Notes: generated by a model from the sequence alone, not told the origin. A stretch of DNA of 64,000 nucleotides from Betaproteobacteria bacterium (GCA_016868035.1 VGID01000003.1:53810-117809), one strand, 5' to 3'; shown: positions 10,018-18,426, counted from the first letter of the stretch. A program made the numbers and translations.

Positions 10018-10123
10018 AAAATGGGGCCGGGTCCACTTTTCCGTGCGCTCATGCGTTATTGGCTGTGTATAGGTTAACTGAAAGCCATTCTACCTATGGC
10101 ACGGCGTCCTCGGCTGCGGATTG
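10018..10123 (+). repeat. REP-like repeat, long form, copy 5, with the first codons of the transposase
   Basis: 106 bp the same as 8236-8341, including the ATG and codons 1-9 of the transposase, after which similarity stops. It marks a break point joining the RHS fragment to unrelated sequence. 10124-10256 shows no gene. Confidence 0.85.
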
Positions 10124-10256
10124 GGTGCGAATTTGTGCCAAATTCAGGCCGATTTGCATTGATTTTCCCTCGTGTGGGATTGGATTTGGGGTTGGCAAGC
10201 GTCGCAAGTGACTGATTTATCAACGACCCCAAATTTCCCACAAACTACTTCTTAGT

Positions 10257-10438
10257 CTGAAAATCCTTGTGTCGGCGGTTCAATTTGGCTTCGGCCGCGC
10301 CTGTCGGCGCTTAACCTGCAAGCAGGTTAGCCTGCGCCGCAACAAGCCGCGGAATGGAACGAGGCTGCGGCCGATCGGAGGGCCATCCGCAGCCACTGGA
10401 AATAATGCGCGGCGTGTTGTCGTCCCTGGCCACCATTC
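10257..10438 (+). pseudogene. Split tRNA-Phe copy C (3' remnant)
   Basis: Bases 10257-10285 are identical to 29 nt of the intact tRNA-Phe (7653-7681, anticodon loop to T-loop). After an insert of about 135 bp the 3' end resumes at 10421-10438, matching 7683-7700 (acceptor strand, CCA and flank). The 5' half is missing. A third copy of the last 15 tRNA bases stands at 10540-10554. These direct repeats of tRNA-Phe are what integrating elements leave when they use a tRNA 3' end as attachment site, but no integrase gene is present. Confidence 0.7.
10286..10420. repeat. About 135-bp insert in the T-loop of tRNA-Phe copy C
   Basis: Homologue of the reverse complement of 7440-7578; the shared blocks are listed there. 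It contains an 8-bp perfect hairpin (taacctgc, aa, gcaggtta) at 10312-10329 at the place where the other insert has its own hairpin. No gene is visible. Confidence 0.55.
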
Positions 10439-10726
10439 CTTTTCCGACGGCTCAGACCAACAGAGCTAGCTGGCCGTCTGCAGCCGTCCCCGCCCACCAT
10501 TTCCCTAATTCCCGACTGAGCTGGCTGGCCACCTGTAATCGTCCCTGGCCACCAATTGTTTGCCGGCGCCCGCCCAACTGACCAAACCCGCCGCCTGCAG
10601 GCATTCCTGGCTGCTGTTTGCGGCTCAGCGCTGCTACACTACGCCGGCGGTTTTTCCCGGCGCGCCCGCACAGGCGGATCACCGGCCCGGGACCGGACGT
10701 TGCATCCACGCTACGAGGAGGCATTC
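10439..10726. other. Degraded junction between the tRNA-Phe island and the next gene
   Basis: No gene is supported here. It contains a second tRNA-Phe 3' end (10540-10554), a weaker relative near 10483-10500 (ccgtccccgcccaccatt), and then about 170 bp of GC-rich sequence leading to the Bug gene and its ribosome site. It appears to be scar tissue of several insertion or excision events. Confidence 0.5.
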
Positions 10727-11692
10727 ATGCGAACACGCAAGACCGCCCTTGTCGCCGCTGTGCTGTTGATTCCCGCGACCGCCCACGCGCAGTCCTGGCC
10801 GGCGAAGCCGATTCGCTACATCGTGAATTTCGCGCCCGGGGGCACGACCGACATTCTCGGGCGCATGCTCGCGACGGGCCTCTCGCCCGTGCTCGGGCAG
10901 CAGGTCGTCGTCGACAACCGGCCGGGTCAGGCGGGTTCGATCGGCGCCGCGGAGCTCGCGCGCGCCGCGCCGGACGGACATACGATCGGCGCCGGTACGG
11001 TCAGCTCGCACGCGATCAACGTGTCGCTCTATTCCAAGCTTCCCTACGACCCGGTGAAGGACTTCGCGCCGATCACGCTGCTCGCGACGCTGCCGAACAT
11101 GCTCGTGGTGCACCCGACGCTCCCCGTGAAGACGGTGAAGGAGCTGATCGCCCTGGGGCGCGCGCGGCCCGATCAGCTCAACTTCGGCTCGGCGGGCAAC
11201 GGCACCTCGCAGCACATCTCGGGCGAGCTGTTCAAGACCATGACGGGAGTGAGGATGCAGCACATCCCGTACAAGGGCAGCGGGCCGATGATTCCGGACC
11301 TGCTTGCAGGCTACGTCCAGCTGAGCTTCGAGAACATCACGACCGCCTACCCGCCGGTCAAGGCGGGAAGGCTCAAGGCACTGGCCGTGACCACCGCCAA
11401 ACGATCGTTCGTCGCGCCCGAAGTCCCGACGATGGCGGAGGCGGGGCTCGCGGGCTACGACATCAGCTCTTGGCAGGCGTTGTTCGCTCCCGCAGGAACG
11501 CCGCGGGAAATCGTGACGCGCCTGCACGCCGAGGTCGTCAAGATCCTGCGTTCCCCCGAGGCGCAAAAAAGGCTCACCGATCTCGGTCTGGAGACGGGAG
11601 GCATCACGCCCGATGAGCTGACCGCGATGCTCCGTGTGGAAATCCCGCGGCTCGGCAAGATCGTGCGCGAGTCCGGGGCGCGCGTGGACTAA
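10727..11692 (+). CDS. Bug/TctC-type extracytoplasmic solute-binding protein
   Basis: 321-residue periplasmic binding protein of the tripartite tricarboxylate transporter family, whose members bind carboxylates and related anions. ATG 10727 is preceded by GAGGAGG. The signal peptide is MRTRKTALVAAVLLIPATAHAQ. Family marks are WPAKPIRYIVNFAPGGTTDI, VVVDNRPGQAGSIGA, and the HIPYKGSGPMIPDLLAG region. No tctA/tctB membrane genes are nearby, which is common for Bug proteins. The ligand is unknown. The gene stands alone on the plus strand, between the tRNA island and the minus-strand catabolic block. Confidence 0.9.
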   Translation: MRTRKTALVAAVLLIPATAHAQSWPAKPIRYIVNFAPGGTTDILGRMLATGLSPVLGQQVVVDNRPGQAGSIGAAELARAAPDGHTIGAGTVSSHAINVSLYSKLPYDPVKDFAPITLLATLPNMLVVHPTLPVKTVKELIALGRARPDQLNFGSAGNGTSQHISGELFKTMTGVRMQHIPYKGSGPMIPDLLAGYVQLSFENITTAYPPVKAGRLKALAVTTAKRSFVAPEVPTMAEAGLAGYDISSWQALFAPAGTPREIVTRLHAEVVKILRSPEAQKRLTDLGLETGGITPDELTAMLRVEIPRLGKIVRESGARVD

Positions 11693-11695
11693 GAG

Positions 11696-11726
11696 TTTGT
11701 CGGACATGACCCCGACAAATTCTTTA
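11696..11726 (+). terminator. Terminator-like hairpin after the Bug gene
   Basis: An 8-bp stem (tttgtcgg / ccgacaaa) with an 8-base loop is followed by ttcttt, 4 bases after the stop codon. The loop is long and the T run short, so strength is uncertain. Confidence 0.5.
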
Positions 11727-11754
11727 GAGCCGGTAACAAAATCCGAAAATATTA

Positions 11755-11855
11755 GCCGCAGATAAACGCCGATACACGCCGAGGAGGACAATAAACCCTT
11801 TGGGTGTTTATAGGGTTGTCCTTATCTGCGTCCATCTGCGTTCATCGGCGGTTTC
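11755..11855. repeat. Inverted-arm element of about 9-nt units
   Basis: The left arm (11755-11799) is built of units like gcagataaac and gccgatacac. The right arm (11813-11855) reads ttatctgcg, tccatctgcg, ttcatcggcgg and is complementary in its unit pattern. The inner part (aggacaa / ttgtcct) also pairs. It lies between a Bug gene and a convergent small gene and contains no coding sequence. Confidence 0.6.
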
Positions 11856-11880
11856 AAACTTTTTGGTTTGATACGGGCTC

Positions 11881-12156
11881 CTATCCGGCTTTCACCAGCA
11901 CGCGGGCTTCCCGCACCAGGTCGTTCCAGCGCTGCACGGCGGTGATGGCCTTGTCGATGAGCACGGGATTGCTGCCCCGGTCCACGAGTTCCGCGAGCCG
12001 CGCGATCGTCGAGATGGCCTCGTAGTGAAGCGCACACAGCGTGGCTGCGCGGGGCGACATCTTGGTTTCCAGCGCCTTGACCTTATCCGCAAAGGCGTTG
12101 GCCGCCTGGATCTGGTCTGCGAGCCTCAGATGTTCCGGAGTTGGAATCCTGCTCAT
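11881..12156 (-). CDS. Small helical hypothetical protein
   Basis: 91 residues from ATG 12156, with GGGAG a few bases upstream. The sequence is almost entirely amphipathic helix (RLADQIQAANAFADKVKAL, then TIARLAELVDRGSNPV), with no membrane segment, signal or cofactor motif. I do not recognise the family. It follows the 3-hydroxyacyl-CoA dehydrogenase gene by 57 bp on the same strand and may be the last gene of that transcript. Codon use fits the core genome, so it is probably a real resident gene. Confidence 0.55.
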   Translation of the reverse strand: MSRIPTPEHLRLADQIQAANAFADKVKALETKMSPRAATLCALHYEAISTIARLAELVDRGSNPVLIDKAITAVQRWNDLVREARVLVKAG

Positions 12157-12213
12157 GGTTTCTCCCAGTAAACCCGGTTTGGGGTACGAGTGACGCGAAC
12201 CCCCGGGGCGGGG

Positions 12214-13146
12214 CTATTTTTTACCGTCGCTCTTCAGTATTTCCATGCCGGCCTTGAGGCAGCGCTCGACGCGCGCCTTTTCCCGCGCCACTTTCTCGTC
12301 GGTCCAGTCCCATAGTCCGCGCCTGCTTTTCATCCCGATATGGCCCTTCCCGACCATTTCCCGGATGAACGGCGGCGGGGCCTGCTCGTTACTGAGGTGC
12401 GGATACATCGAGGTGCCCGCGAGCAGATTCGTGTCCCAACCCGACATCTCCTTCTGCAGCATCGGCCCGCACGCGATGTAGCGGAATCCGAAACCGAAGC
12501 GCACCGCCGTGTCGATCCCTTCCGGGGTAGTGACGCCGCTCTCCACCAGCCACAGCGCCTCTCGCATGAGCGCGTGCTGCAGGCGGTTGCCCACGAAGCC
12601 CGGCACGTCCTTGCTCACGTGGATCGGCGCCTTGCCGAGCGCGCGCATGAGCTCGATGAGGCGCTCGGCGACTCTCGCGTCGGTGAATTCCGCGCTGACT
12701 ACCTCCACCAGCGGCACGAGGTGCGCGGGCATGAAAAAGTGGAGACCGGCCACGCGGGAACGCGTCTTGAGCCCCTTGCCGATCTCGCCGATCGGAAACG
12801 TGGAAGTGTTGCTCGAGAGGATGACATCGGACCGGGCGAGCCGATCCAGCTCGCCGAACAGCCGTTGCTTGAGCGGCAGGTCCTCGGTCGCGGCCTCCAC
12901 CACCACGCCGATGTCCGTCCACGGCAGGTCGACGAGCGCGCGATAGGTCTTGAGGAGTGCCGCGTTGGCCCCGGGCGCGCCCAGCTGCTTGAGCCCGGCT
13001 GCGAGCCGCGACGGCAACGCCTCGCGCGTCTTCGGCGACGGGCTCATGACGTGAACGTTCCAGCCGCCCGCGGCAAAGATGATGGCGATATCGCCGCCCA
13101 TGATGCCGCCACCGACGATGGCTGCATGGAGTGTTCGATCCGGCAT
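12214..13146 (-). CDS. 3-hydroxyacyl-CoA dehydrogenase family protein
   Basis: 310-residue NAD-dependent dehydrogenase of the HCDH family. It would oxidise a 3-hydroxyacyl-CoA or a related 3-hydroxy acid. The N-terminal nucleotide site is AIVGGGIMGGDIA (residues 9-21). The catalytic region has SSNTSTFPIGEI and GLHFFMPAHLVPLVEVV with the active-site histidine, and the C-terminal helical domain contains DVPGFVGNRLQHALMREAL. ATG 13146 is chosen because GGGGAG stands 8 bases upstream; an in-frame GTG exists at 13155. A strong hairpin separates it from the methyltransferase gene upstream. Substrate is unknown; the neighbours handle CoA esters. Confidence 0.85.
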   Translation of the reverse strand: MPDRTLHAAIVGGGIMGGDIAIIFAAGGWNVHVMSPSPKTREALPSRLAAGLKQLGAPGANAALLKTYRALVDLPWTDIGVVVEAATEDLPLKQRLFGELDRLARSDVILSSNTSTFPIGEIGKGLKTRSRVAGLHFFMPAHLVPLVEVVSAEFTDARVAERLIELMRALGKAPIHVSKDVPGFVGNRLQHALMREALWLVESGVTTPEGIDTAVRFGFGFRYIACGPMLQKEMSGWDTNLLAGTSMYPHLSNEQAPPPFIREMVGKGHIGMKSRRGLWDWTDEKVAREKARVERCLKAGMEILKSDGKK

Positions 13147-13227
13147 GGCTTGCACTCCCCGGTCTGCGCGCGTGAGGATCGCGAGGCGCCCGCTGCTTCG
13201 GCGATTATATCGGAGCGCCGCGCCCCG

Positions 13228-13263
13228 GCAGAACGGCGCAGCTCCGTCGCTGCGCCGTTCTGC
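13228..13263 (-). terminator. Strong 15-bp hairpin after the methyltransferase gene
   Basis: A perfect 15-bp stem (gcagaacggcgcagc / gctgcgccgttctgc) with a 6-base loop lies 14 bases past the methyltransferase stop. There is no T run on the minus strand, so it may act as an mRNA-stabilising structure or a rho-assisted terminator. Confidence 0.45.
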
Positions 13264-13277
13264 GGCGAGCGGCGCGC

Positions 13278-14201
13278 TCAGCGTGCCGCCGCGGCAGCCG
13301 GAGCCGCCGCGGAGGGCGTCCGGGTGGCGGTCCAGTCCGCGTCCGGGCCGCCGTCGTGCCGCTTCACCTTGCCCTTCATGGTGTCGCCGGATATGCGCCC
13401 GATGAAATCACGGCGCACCGGAGCGGAGCCGGTGAGCTCGTAGATCGAGAAACGGATCCCGTCGCCGTTCAGCTTTACGTCGCGCACCTGTCCCATGTTG
13501 CCGTCGAGCCTGACCAGGCCCTCGACGTGCTGGAAGTACTGGCGCAGCGTGAGCTCGTAGTCGCGCGGGCCGCCGGTCGAGACGGACCAGCGCCAGGTGC
13601 CTTCCACCGGCGCGGGGACGATCCACAGATAGGCGGTGCGCCCCTCGACGCTCTCGGTCTGGTCCGGCTGCCACTCCTGCATGCTGAAGGCATGCGAGAC
13701 CACGCGGGTGCCTGGTTTCATCTTGAGGATGGTGGGCCGCAGCTTGATGTTGAGGTTGGGCAGCAAATACAGCGTGAGCACGGTGGCCTGGCTGAAATCG
13801 GACTCGAAGATATCGCCGCGCACGAACTGTGCGCGCCCCGCGACGCCTTCCTTCTCCGCGGTGCGCTGGGAGAGCGTCACCATGTCCGCGTTGTACTCGA
13901 TGCCCAGAGCGCGCGCGCCGAACTTTTTCGCCGCTGCGATCACGGTGCGCCCATCGCCCGAGCCGAGGTCGACGACGTAGTCGTCGGGCTTGGTGTTGGC
14001 CATCTGCAGCATGCGCTCCACCAGCGCCTGCGGCGTGGGCACCCAGATGACGTCCTTGCCTTCCTGCCCGACGCTGGGCTGGTAGTCCGTGCCGGGCTTC
14101 GCCGCGCTCTGGGCGAGCGCCGCCGCGGGTAGCGTCAGGACGAGCGCGGCGAGCACGATGGCGTGAAACGAACATGTGGCGCGGGGTGTGGAGCGATGCA
14201 T
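13278..14201 (-). CDS. SAM-dependent methyltransferase-fold protein with an export signal
   Basis: 307 residues from ATG 14201 (GAGG upstream). The N-terminus is a good Sec signal: basic start, then AIVLAALVLTLPAAALAQ. The mature part has a class I methyltransferase motif I, VVDLGSGDGRTV (76-87), and an acidic motif II in LGIEYNADM. Residues 190-300 form a beta-rich, repeat-like C-terminal domain. S-adenosylmethionine is not expected in the periplasm, so either the protein binds another ligand, the signal serves as a membrane anchor, or it acts before export. The gene lies downstream of a CoA-transferase, separated by 227 bp holding a repeat. Substrate unknown. Confidence 0.75.
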   Translation of the reverse strand: MHRSTPRATCSFHAIVLAALVLTLPAAALAQSAAKPGTDYQPSVGQEGKDVIWVPTPQALVERMLQMANTKPDDYVVDLGSGDGRTVIAAAKKFGARALGIEYNADMVTLSQRTAEKEGVAGRAQFVRGDIFESDFSQATVLTLYLLPNLNIKLRPTILKMKPGTRVVSHAFSMQEWQPDQTESVEGRTAYLWIVPAPVEGTWRWSVSTGGPRDYELTLRQYFQHVEGLVRLDGNMGQVRDVKLNGDGIRFSIYELTGSAPVRRDFIGRISGDTMKGKVKRHDGGPDADWTATRTPSAAAPAAAAAR

Positions 14202-14378
14202 AAAGGGTCCTCTATCTGACACGAAAAGTGCGGGCGGCGCTGCCGCCGATCGGGGGCTCAACGTTCGGCCGGGGCCATAGTTTACCGCACCGGCGCCCTG
14301 CGTATTGCAGCGGGTCGAGACTGTGAGAGGAATGAAGGCGGTGGCGATCAAGGCGTCCGGGCGGGGTTTGCCGCTCAA

Positions 14379-14423
14379 GGTTCCAAGTTCAAGGTTCAAA
14401 CGGGGAACCTGAAACCTGGAACC
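14379..14423. repeat. Inverted heptad-type repeat
   Basis: Left arm ggttccaagttcaaggttc and right arm gaacctgaaacctggaacc are largely complementary and made of 7-nt units (ggttcca, agttcaa). It stands 6 bases past the stop of the CoA-transferase gene. The rest of 14202-14378 holds no gene. Confidence 0.6.
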
Positions 14424-14428
14424 CGGTT

Positions 14429-15643
14429 TCACGACTTCTCGATGCGCCCGTCCACGGCCGCACCGCTCGCGATCATGGCCGCGATTGCCGTTTCGTCGTA
14501 GCCGACCTCGCGCAGCACCTCGATGCTGTGCTGGCCGAGCTTGGGCGCCGGATTCCAGTCGTTGCGCGCGCCGCACGACCATTTGTTCGGCAATCGCATG
14601 TTGCGCGTCTTCCCTTCCGTGGGATGGTCTTTCATTTCGAAGAAGCCGACGTCCACGAGATGGGGATCTTCGAGCACGCTGTCGAGCGTGCGGAAGGGCA
14701 TCGCCGGCACATCGCAGCGGTCGAAGGCCTCCAGCCACTCCGCGGTGGTCTTTTTCTCGAGCGCCTCCATGCGGACACGGAAGTACTCGGTGACGTTGGC
14801 AAAGCGCGCCTCCACGCTCGAGAAACGCGGGTCGGTCTTGAGCTCGGGCCGCCCGATCGCGTCGAAGAAGGCGAACGCCTGCGCGTTGGTGTTGGCGGAG
14901 ATGCAGATCCACCCGTCCCGGGTGGGGATGGGCCTGTTGGCCGGGTCGAGCAGGCGCGGGTCGCCGGTGGGGCCCAGCGGCGGATCGAAGGTCTTCAGAT
15001 ACAGGTGTTCCTCGAGCACGAATTTCACCAGGTTCTCGAACATCGGGATCTCGATCGAGCAGCCTTCGCCGGTGCGCGTGCGGCGGTAAAGCGCCATGAC
15101 GATCATCTGCACGGCGATCAGGCCCACCGCCTTGTCCGCGACCACCATCGGCACGTAGCGCGGCTCGCCCATCGCGCGATGGTGCAGCGCCGCCATTCCC
15201 CCGGCGCCCTGGATGATCGTGTCGTAGGCCGGCTTGTCGCGGTAGCGGCCGTCCTGGCCGAACCCGAACATGCCGCAGTAGATGAGCTTCGGATTGACCG
15301 CGCGTACGTCCTCGTAGGCGAGCTTCATGCGCGCCATGGAAGGGGGGCGGTTGTTCCAGATCATCACGTCGGCGCGCGCGAGCAGTCTCTTCAGCGCATC
15401 GTGGCCGGCGGGATTCTTGAGATCGAGCGCGATGCTGCGCTTGTTGCGGTTGAGATGCAGGAATTTCGCGCCCATACCCGGGGTTACCGAGGCGCCGTTC
15501 ATCACCCGCACGAGATCGCCCGCTTTCGATTCCACCTTGATCACGTCGGCACCGTGGTCGGCGAGGATCTGGGTCGCGAGCGGCCCGACCACCACCGAAG
15601 TGAGGTCAACGACGCGAACGCCTTCGAGCGGACCGCCGGCCAT
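14429..15643 (-). CDS. CaiB/BaiF class III CoA-transferase (first of two)
   Basis: 404-residue cytoplasmic enzyme that moves CoA between carboxylic acids through an aspartyl anhydride. The N-terminal motif LEGVRVVDLTSVVVGPLATQ, the GADVIKVE strand and the catalytic Asp170 (MVVADKAVG) match the family. ATG 15643 is preceded by GGAG. It lies downstream of a hydratase of the HTD2 type and, further up, a CitE-like lyase, a second CoA-transferase and a Bug protein on the same strand. This suggests activation of an imported organic acid to its CoA thioester. The actual acid cannot be read from the sequence. Confidence 0.88.
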   Translation of the reverse strand: MAGGPLEGVRVVDLTSVVVGPLATQILADHGADVIKVESKAGDLVRVMNGASVTPGMGAKFLHLNRNKRSIALDLKNPAGHDALKRLLARADVMIWNNRPPSMARMKLAYEDVRAVNPKLIYCGMFGFGQDGRYRDKPAYDTIIQGAGGMAALHHRAMGEPRYVPMVVADKAVGLIAVQMIVMALYRRTRTGEGCSIEIPMFENLVKFVLEEHLYLKTFDPPLGPTGDPRLLDPANRPIPTRDGWICISANTNAQAFAFFDAIGRPELKTDPRFSSVEARFANVTEYFRVRMEALEKKTTAEWLEAFDRCDVPAMPFRTLDSVLEDPHLVDVGFFEMKDHPTEGKTRNMRLPNKWSCGARNDWNPAPKLGQHSIEVLREVGYDETAIAAMIASGAAVDGRIEKS

Positions 15644-15656
15644 CTGCTTACGCTCC

Positions 15657-15685
15657 CGTGACGAGTGACGGGTGACGACTGACGG
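15657..15685. repeat. Single-arm heptad repeat
   Basis: About four degenerate 7-nt units (tgacgag, tgacggg, tgacgac, tgacgga) lie between two minus-strand genes. No complementary arm was found, so it may be a decayed member of the inverted-arm family. Confidence 0.5.
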
Positions 15686-15694
15686 AGATCGCTG

Positions 15695-16546
15695 TCATTG
15701 GAACTCGGCCTCCGCGGTGAGCGCGAGCGCGCCCTCGTCGTCGGTTGCCCACAGCGTTGCCGTGCGGTTGTCCACCGAGGGCTCGGCCCCGAGCGTGATC
15801 GGGCGGTTCACGAACAGCGGGCGCACGTTGCGCGAGGACATGTACGCAACCGGGGTGGAGGCGTGCGTGCGTGCGAGCTCGAAGATGAGCAAGGTGGTGA
15901 GCCCGCCGTTCATCACGAGGCCGGGATAGCCCTCGGTCTTCGTGACGTACGGCAGGTCGTAATGGATGCGGTGGCCGTTGAAGGTAAGGGCGGAATAGCG
16001 GAACAGCAGGACCGGGTCGGGGGTCACCACGCGGCTCCACACGGCCCTGCCCGGCGCAGGCTGCGGCGCAGGCGCGGGCGCGCCAGGCGTCGGCTCTTCA
16101 CGGTACACGATGTCCTGCTCCTCGCTCACGGCGAGCCCGCGCGGGCTGTGGAGGTCGGTCTTCACGGTGACGAACACCATCTGCCCGGTGCGCCCCTGCT
16201 TGATCGCGACGTTCTGGATCTCGGATTCGCGCCGTACCTCGTCCCCGACGCGCAGCTCGCCCGCGAAGCGAACGCGCTTGCCGGCGAACATCCGGCGCGG
16301 CAGCGGCACCGGCGGCAGGAAGTCGCCGCGCCGCGGATGGCCGTCGGGGCCGATCTGCGAATGGCGAACGACGCGCGGGAACAGCACGGCATGCCAGCCT
16401 GCCGGCAGCGGATCGCCCGCCTTCGGGAGCGGATCATCGCGGTCGAGCGTCGCCGCCAGCCGCTGCACGAGCGGCACCGTGACGTAATCCACCGCGGACT
16501 CGCGCTGGCCGATCCAGTCCTTGAGGCTCTCGAGCTTCGTGTCCAT
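15695..16546 (-). CDS. HTD2/FAS1-type hydratase, mesaconyl-C4-CoA hydratase-like
   Basis: 283-residue hot-dog fold protein of the HTD2-like dehydratase group, which includes mesaconyl-C4-CoA hydratase. The N-terminal half is a FAS1-like MaoC domain; the C-terminal half carries the signature LFRYSALTFNGHRIHYDLPY with the catalytic histidine and aspartate. ATG 16546 follows GGGTGAG; a GTG at 16555 is also in frame. It begins 15 bp after the dioxygenase stop. With the CitE-like lyase and CoA-transferases it could hydrate an unsaturated C5 acyl-CoA (for example mesaconyl-CoA) to citramalyl-CoA. That reaction is inferred from family and context. Confidence 0.82.
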   Translation of the reverse strand: MDTKLESLKDWIGQRESAVDYVTVPLVQRLAATLDRDDPLPKAGDPLPAGWHAVLFPRVVRHSQIGPDGHPRRGDFLPPVPLPRRMFAGKRVRFAGELRVGDEVRRESEIQNVAIKQGRTGQMVFVTVKTDLHSPRGLAVSEEQDIVYREEPTPGAPAPAPQPAPGRAVWSRVVTPDPVLLFRYSALTFNGHRIHYDLPYVTKTEGYPGLVMNGGLTTLLIFELARTHASTPVAYMSSRNVRPLFVNRPITLGAEPSVDNRTATLWATDDEGALALTAEAEFQ

Positions 16547-16561
16547 TTCGCTCACCCGCCG

Positions 16562-17413
16562 TTACTCGGCGTCCAGCCGGAAGTCGAATTGCGCGACCCG
16601 GAAGGGCGGCTTGAGGCCGTACGGGCGCCCGTCCTCCGCATCGCCATTCCCAAGCGCCAGCACCAGCGATTCGCGCACCCCGAATACGGCGTCGGCGTCG
16701 AGGTAGCGGTCGTCGTCGAAGTAGAGCTCCGTAGTGAGCGGGCGGTATCCGTCCGCCGCGACGATGAAGTGAAAATGCGCGGGTCGCCAGGCGTGGCGCC
16801 CGCCCGCGCGCAGCAGATCGCCGACCGGCCCGTCGTAGGGCACGTTGTACGGGGCCGGACGGATCGTGGTGAAGGCGTAGCGTCCCTGCGCATCGGCGCG
16901 CAGGGTGCCGTAGAGGTTGTAGCGCGGCTGCTGCGGATCCTGCTGCCAATACAGGCCGTTCGCGGCCGCCTGCCAGAAGTCGAGCTGCGCGCCCAGGATG
17001 GGCGCTCCCGCCTGGTCGAGAACCCGCCCGCGCACGAGCACCGGCTCGCCGTCGTTGCTCCGGATGAGGTCACCGCCCACGGGCAGGGCAGGAGAGCCCT
17101 CGGCGTGGAACGGCCCGAGGTTGCTGCGCTCGGTGGCACCGGCGGCGCCTTGCAGCAGGTCCACGAGGGAGGAGAGCCCGAGGATGTCGGAAGCGAGGAT
17201 GAACTCGTTGCGCGCGTCGTCGGAAATCTTGCCGGCGCGACAGAGAAAGTCGATGCCGGCCTTCCACTCCTCGGGCGTCAACTCCACCTCGCGCGCGAAA
17301 TCGTGCAGGTGCGTGATGAGCCGCGAGAGGACGAACCGCAGCCGCTCGCTCTCGGCGCCGCCGAAGGAGCCGATCACCGCCTGGGTGATGTTGTCCCGGG
17401 TGATGTTGCGCAT
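16562..17413 (-). CDS. Intradiol ring-cleavage dioxygenase (catechol/hydroxyquinol 1,2-dioxygenase family)
   Basis: 283-residue Fe(III) enzyme that inserts O2 between the two hydroxyl-bearing carbons of a catechol-type ring. The four iron ligands are visible by alignment: Tyr155 (NGLYWQQ), Tyr189 (PAPYNVPYDGPVG), His213 and His215 (RPAHFHFIV). The N-terminal helical linker and length fit catechol or hydroxyquinol 1,2-dioxygenases rather than protocatechuate dioxygenase. It lies between a Bug protein and the HTD2 hydratase on the same strand. No muconate or maleylacetate enzymes are in the window, so the downstream fate of the ring-fission product is unknown. Confidence 0.88.
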   Translation of the reverse strand: MRNITRDNITQAVIGSFGGAESERLRFVLSRLITHLHDFAREVELTPEEWKAGIDFLCRAGKISDDARNEFILASDILGLSSLVDLLQGAAGATERSNLGPFHAEGSPALPVGGDLIRSNDGEPVLVRGRVLDQAGAPILGAQLDFWQAAANGLYWQQDPQQPRYNLYGTLRADAQGRYAFTTIRPAPYNVPYDGPVGDLLRAGGRHAWRPAHFHFIVAADGYRPLTTELYFDDDRYLDADAVFGVRESLVLALGNGDAEDGRPYGLKPPFRVAQFDFRLDAE

Positions 17414-17438
17414 GGCGGGCGCTCCCTTTCGGGCAACC

Positions 17439-18401
17439 TCAGTCGGCCTTGGCGCCGGATTCCTTCACGATTCTCGCGTATTTCGCGAGCTCGGCCTTCA
17501 CCAGCGCCGCGAACTGCGCCGGGGTATTGGGCGTGAATTCGAGCGACATCGTGTCAAGCCGCTCCTTCACGTCCGGCATCTGCAGCACGCGGCTGAGCTC
17601 GGCGTGGAGCCGCTTGACGACCGGGGCGGGGGTGCCGGCCAACGCGAAGAACGAGAACCAGGTGTGCTCCTGGAAGCCCGGAAAGCCCGACTCGGCTACC
17701 GTCGGCACGTTCGGCAGGATGCGGGAGCGTTGCGCGGTGGTGACGGCGATCGGGCGCACCCTTGCCGCGTGGACGTGCGGCACCGCTGGCGGCATCGAGG
17801 TCGATGCGATCGGCACCTGGTTGCCGACCACCGCAGCAACCGCCGTGGCCGGCCCGTACGGCACGTGCGTCATCTCCACCTTCGCGAGCGTTCTGGTCAG
17901 CAGCTCCATGCCGAGGTGCGGGGTCGTGCCGGTGCCCGAGGAGGCGTAGCTCATCTGAGTGGTCTTCGCCAGCGCAATGAGCTCCTTCAGCGTAGCCGCC
18001 TTCACCGAGGGATGGACAGAAATCAGGTTCGGCGTCGTCGGCCCCTGCAAGATCGGGATGAAGTCGCTCATCGCGTAGCCGGGGTTGCTGTGCAGGCTCA
18101 CGTTGACCACCATCGCCGAGCTGTTCATGAGGATGGTGTAGCCGTCGGGATTGGCACGCTTCGCCGCCTGCGCGCCGATCACTCCGCCGGCTCCGCCCCG
18201 GTTCTCGACGATGACGTTTTGTCCCAGGATCTCGGTGATCTTCGGCGCCACGATGCGCGCCACGATGTCGGTCGAGGACCCGGGAGGGAAAGCGACGAGG
18301 AAGCGCACGGGCCGGTCGGGATAATTCTGCGCGAAAGCGCCTGCTGCCGCGGCAAGCGCCCCAAGAGCGGTGAATCCGGATGCCAGGATGGAGGGCTTCA
18401 T
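17439..18401 (-). CDS. Bug/TctC-type solute-binding protein
   Basis: 320-residue periplasmic binding protein with signal peptide ASGFTALGALAAAAGAFAQ. Family marks are YPDRPVRFLVAFPPGSSTDI, VIVENRGGAGGVIGA, and MTHVPYGPATAVAAVVGNQV. ATG 18401 follows AGGAGG. It sits between the OsmC-like gene and the dioxygenase, so its ligand may be the substrate of this operon (an aromatic or dicarboxylic acid). No transporter membrane genes are present. Confidence 0.9.
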   Translation of the reverse strand: MKPSILASGFTALGALAAAAGAFAQNYPDRPVRFLVAFPPGSSTDIVARIVAPKITEILGQNVIVENRGGAGGVIGAQAAKRANPDGYTILMNSSAMVVNVSLHSNPGYAMSDFIPILQGPTTPNLISVHPSVKAATLKELIALAKTTQMSYASSGTGTTPHLGMELLTRTLAKVEMTHVPYGPATAVAAVVGNQVPIASTSMPPAVPHVHAARVRPIAVTTAQRSRILPNVPTVAESGFPGFQEHTWFSFFALAGTPAPVVKRLHAELSRVLQMPDVKERLDTMSLEFTPNTPAQFAALVKAELAKYARIVKESGAKAD

Positions 18402-18426
18402 GAGGTTCCTCCTTTCGTGTTGCGCT

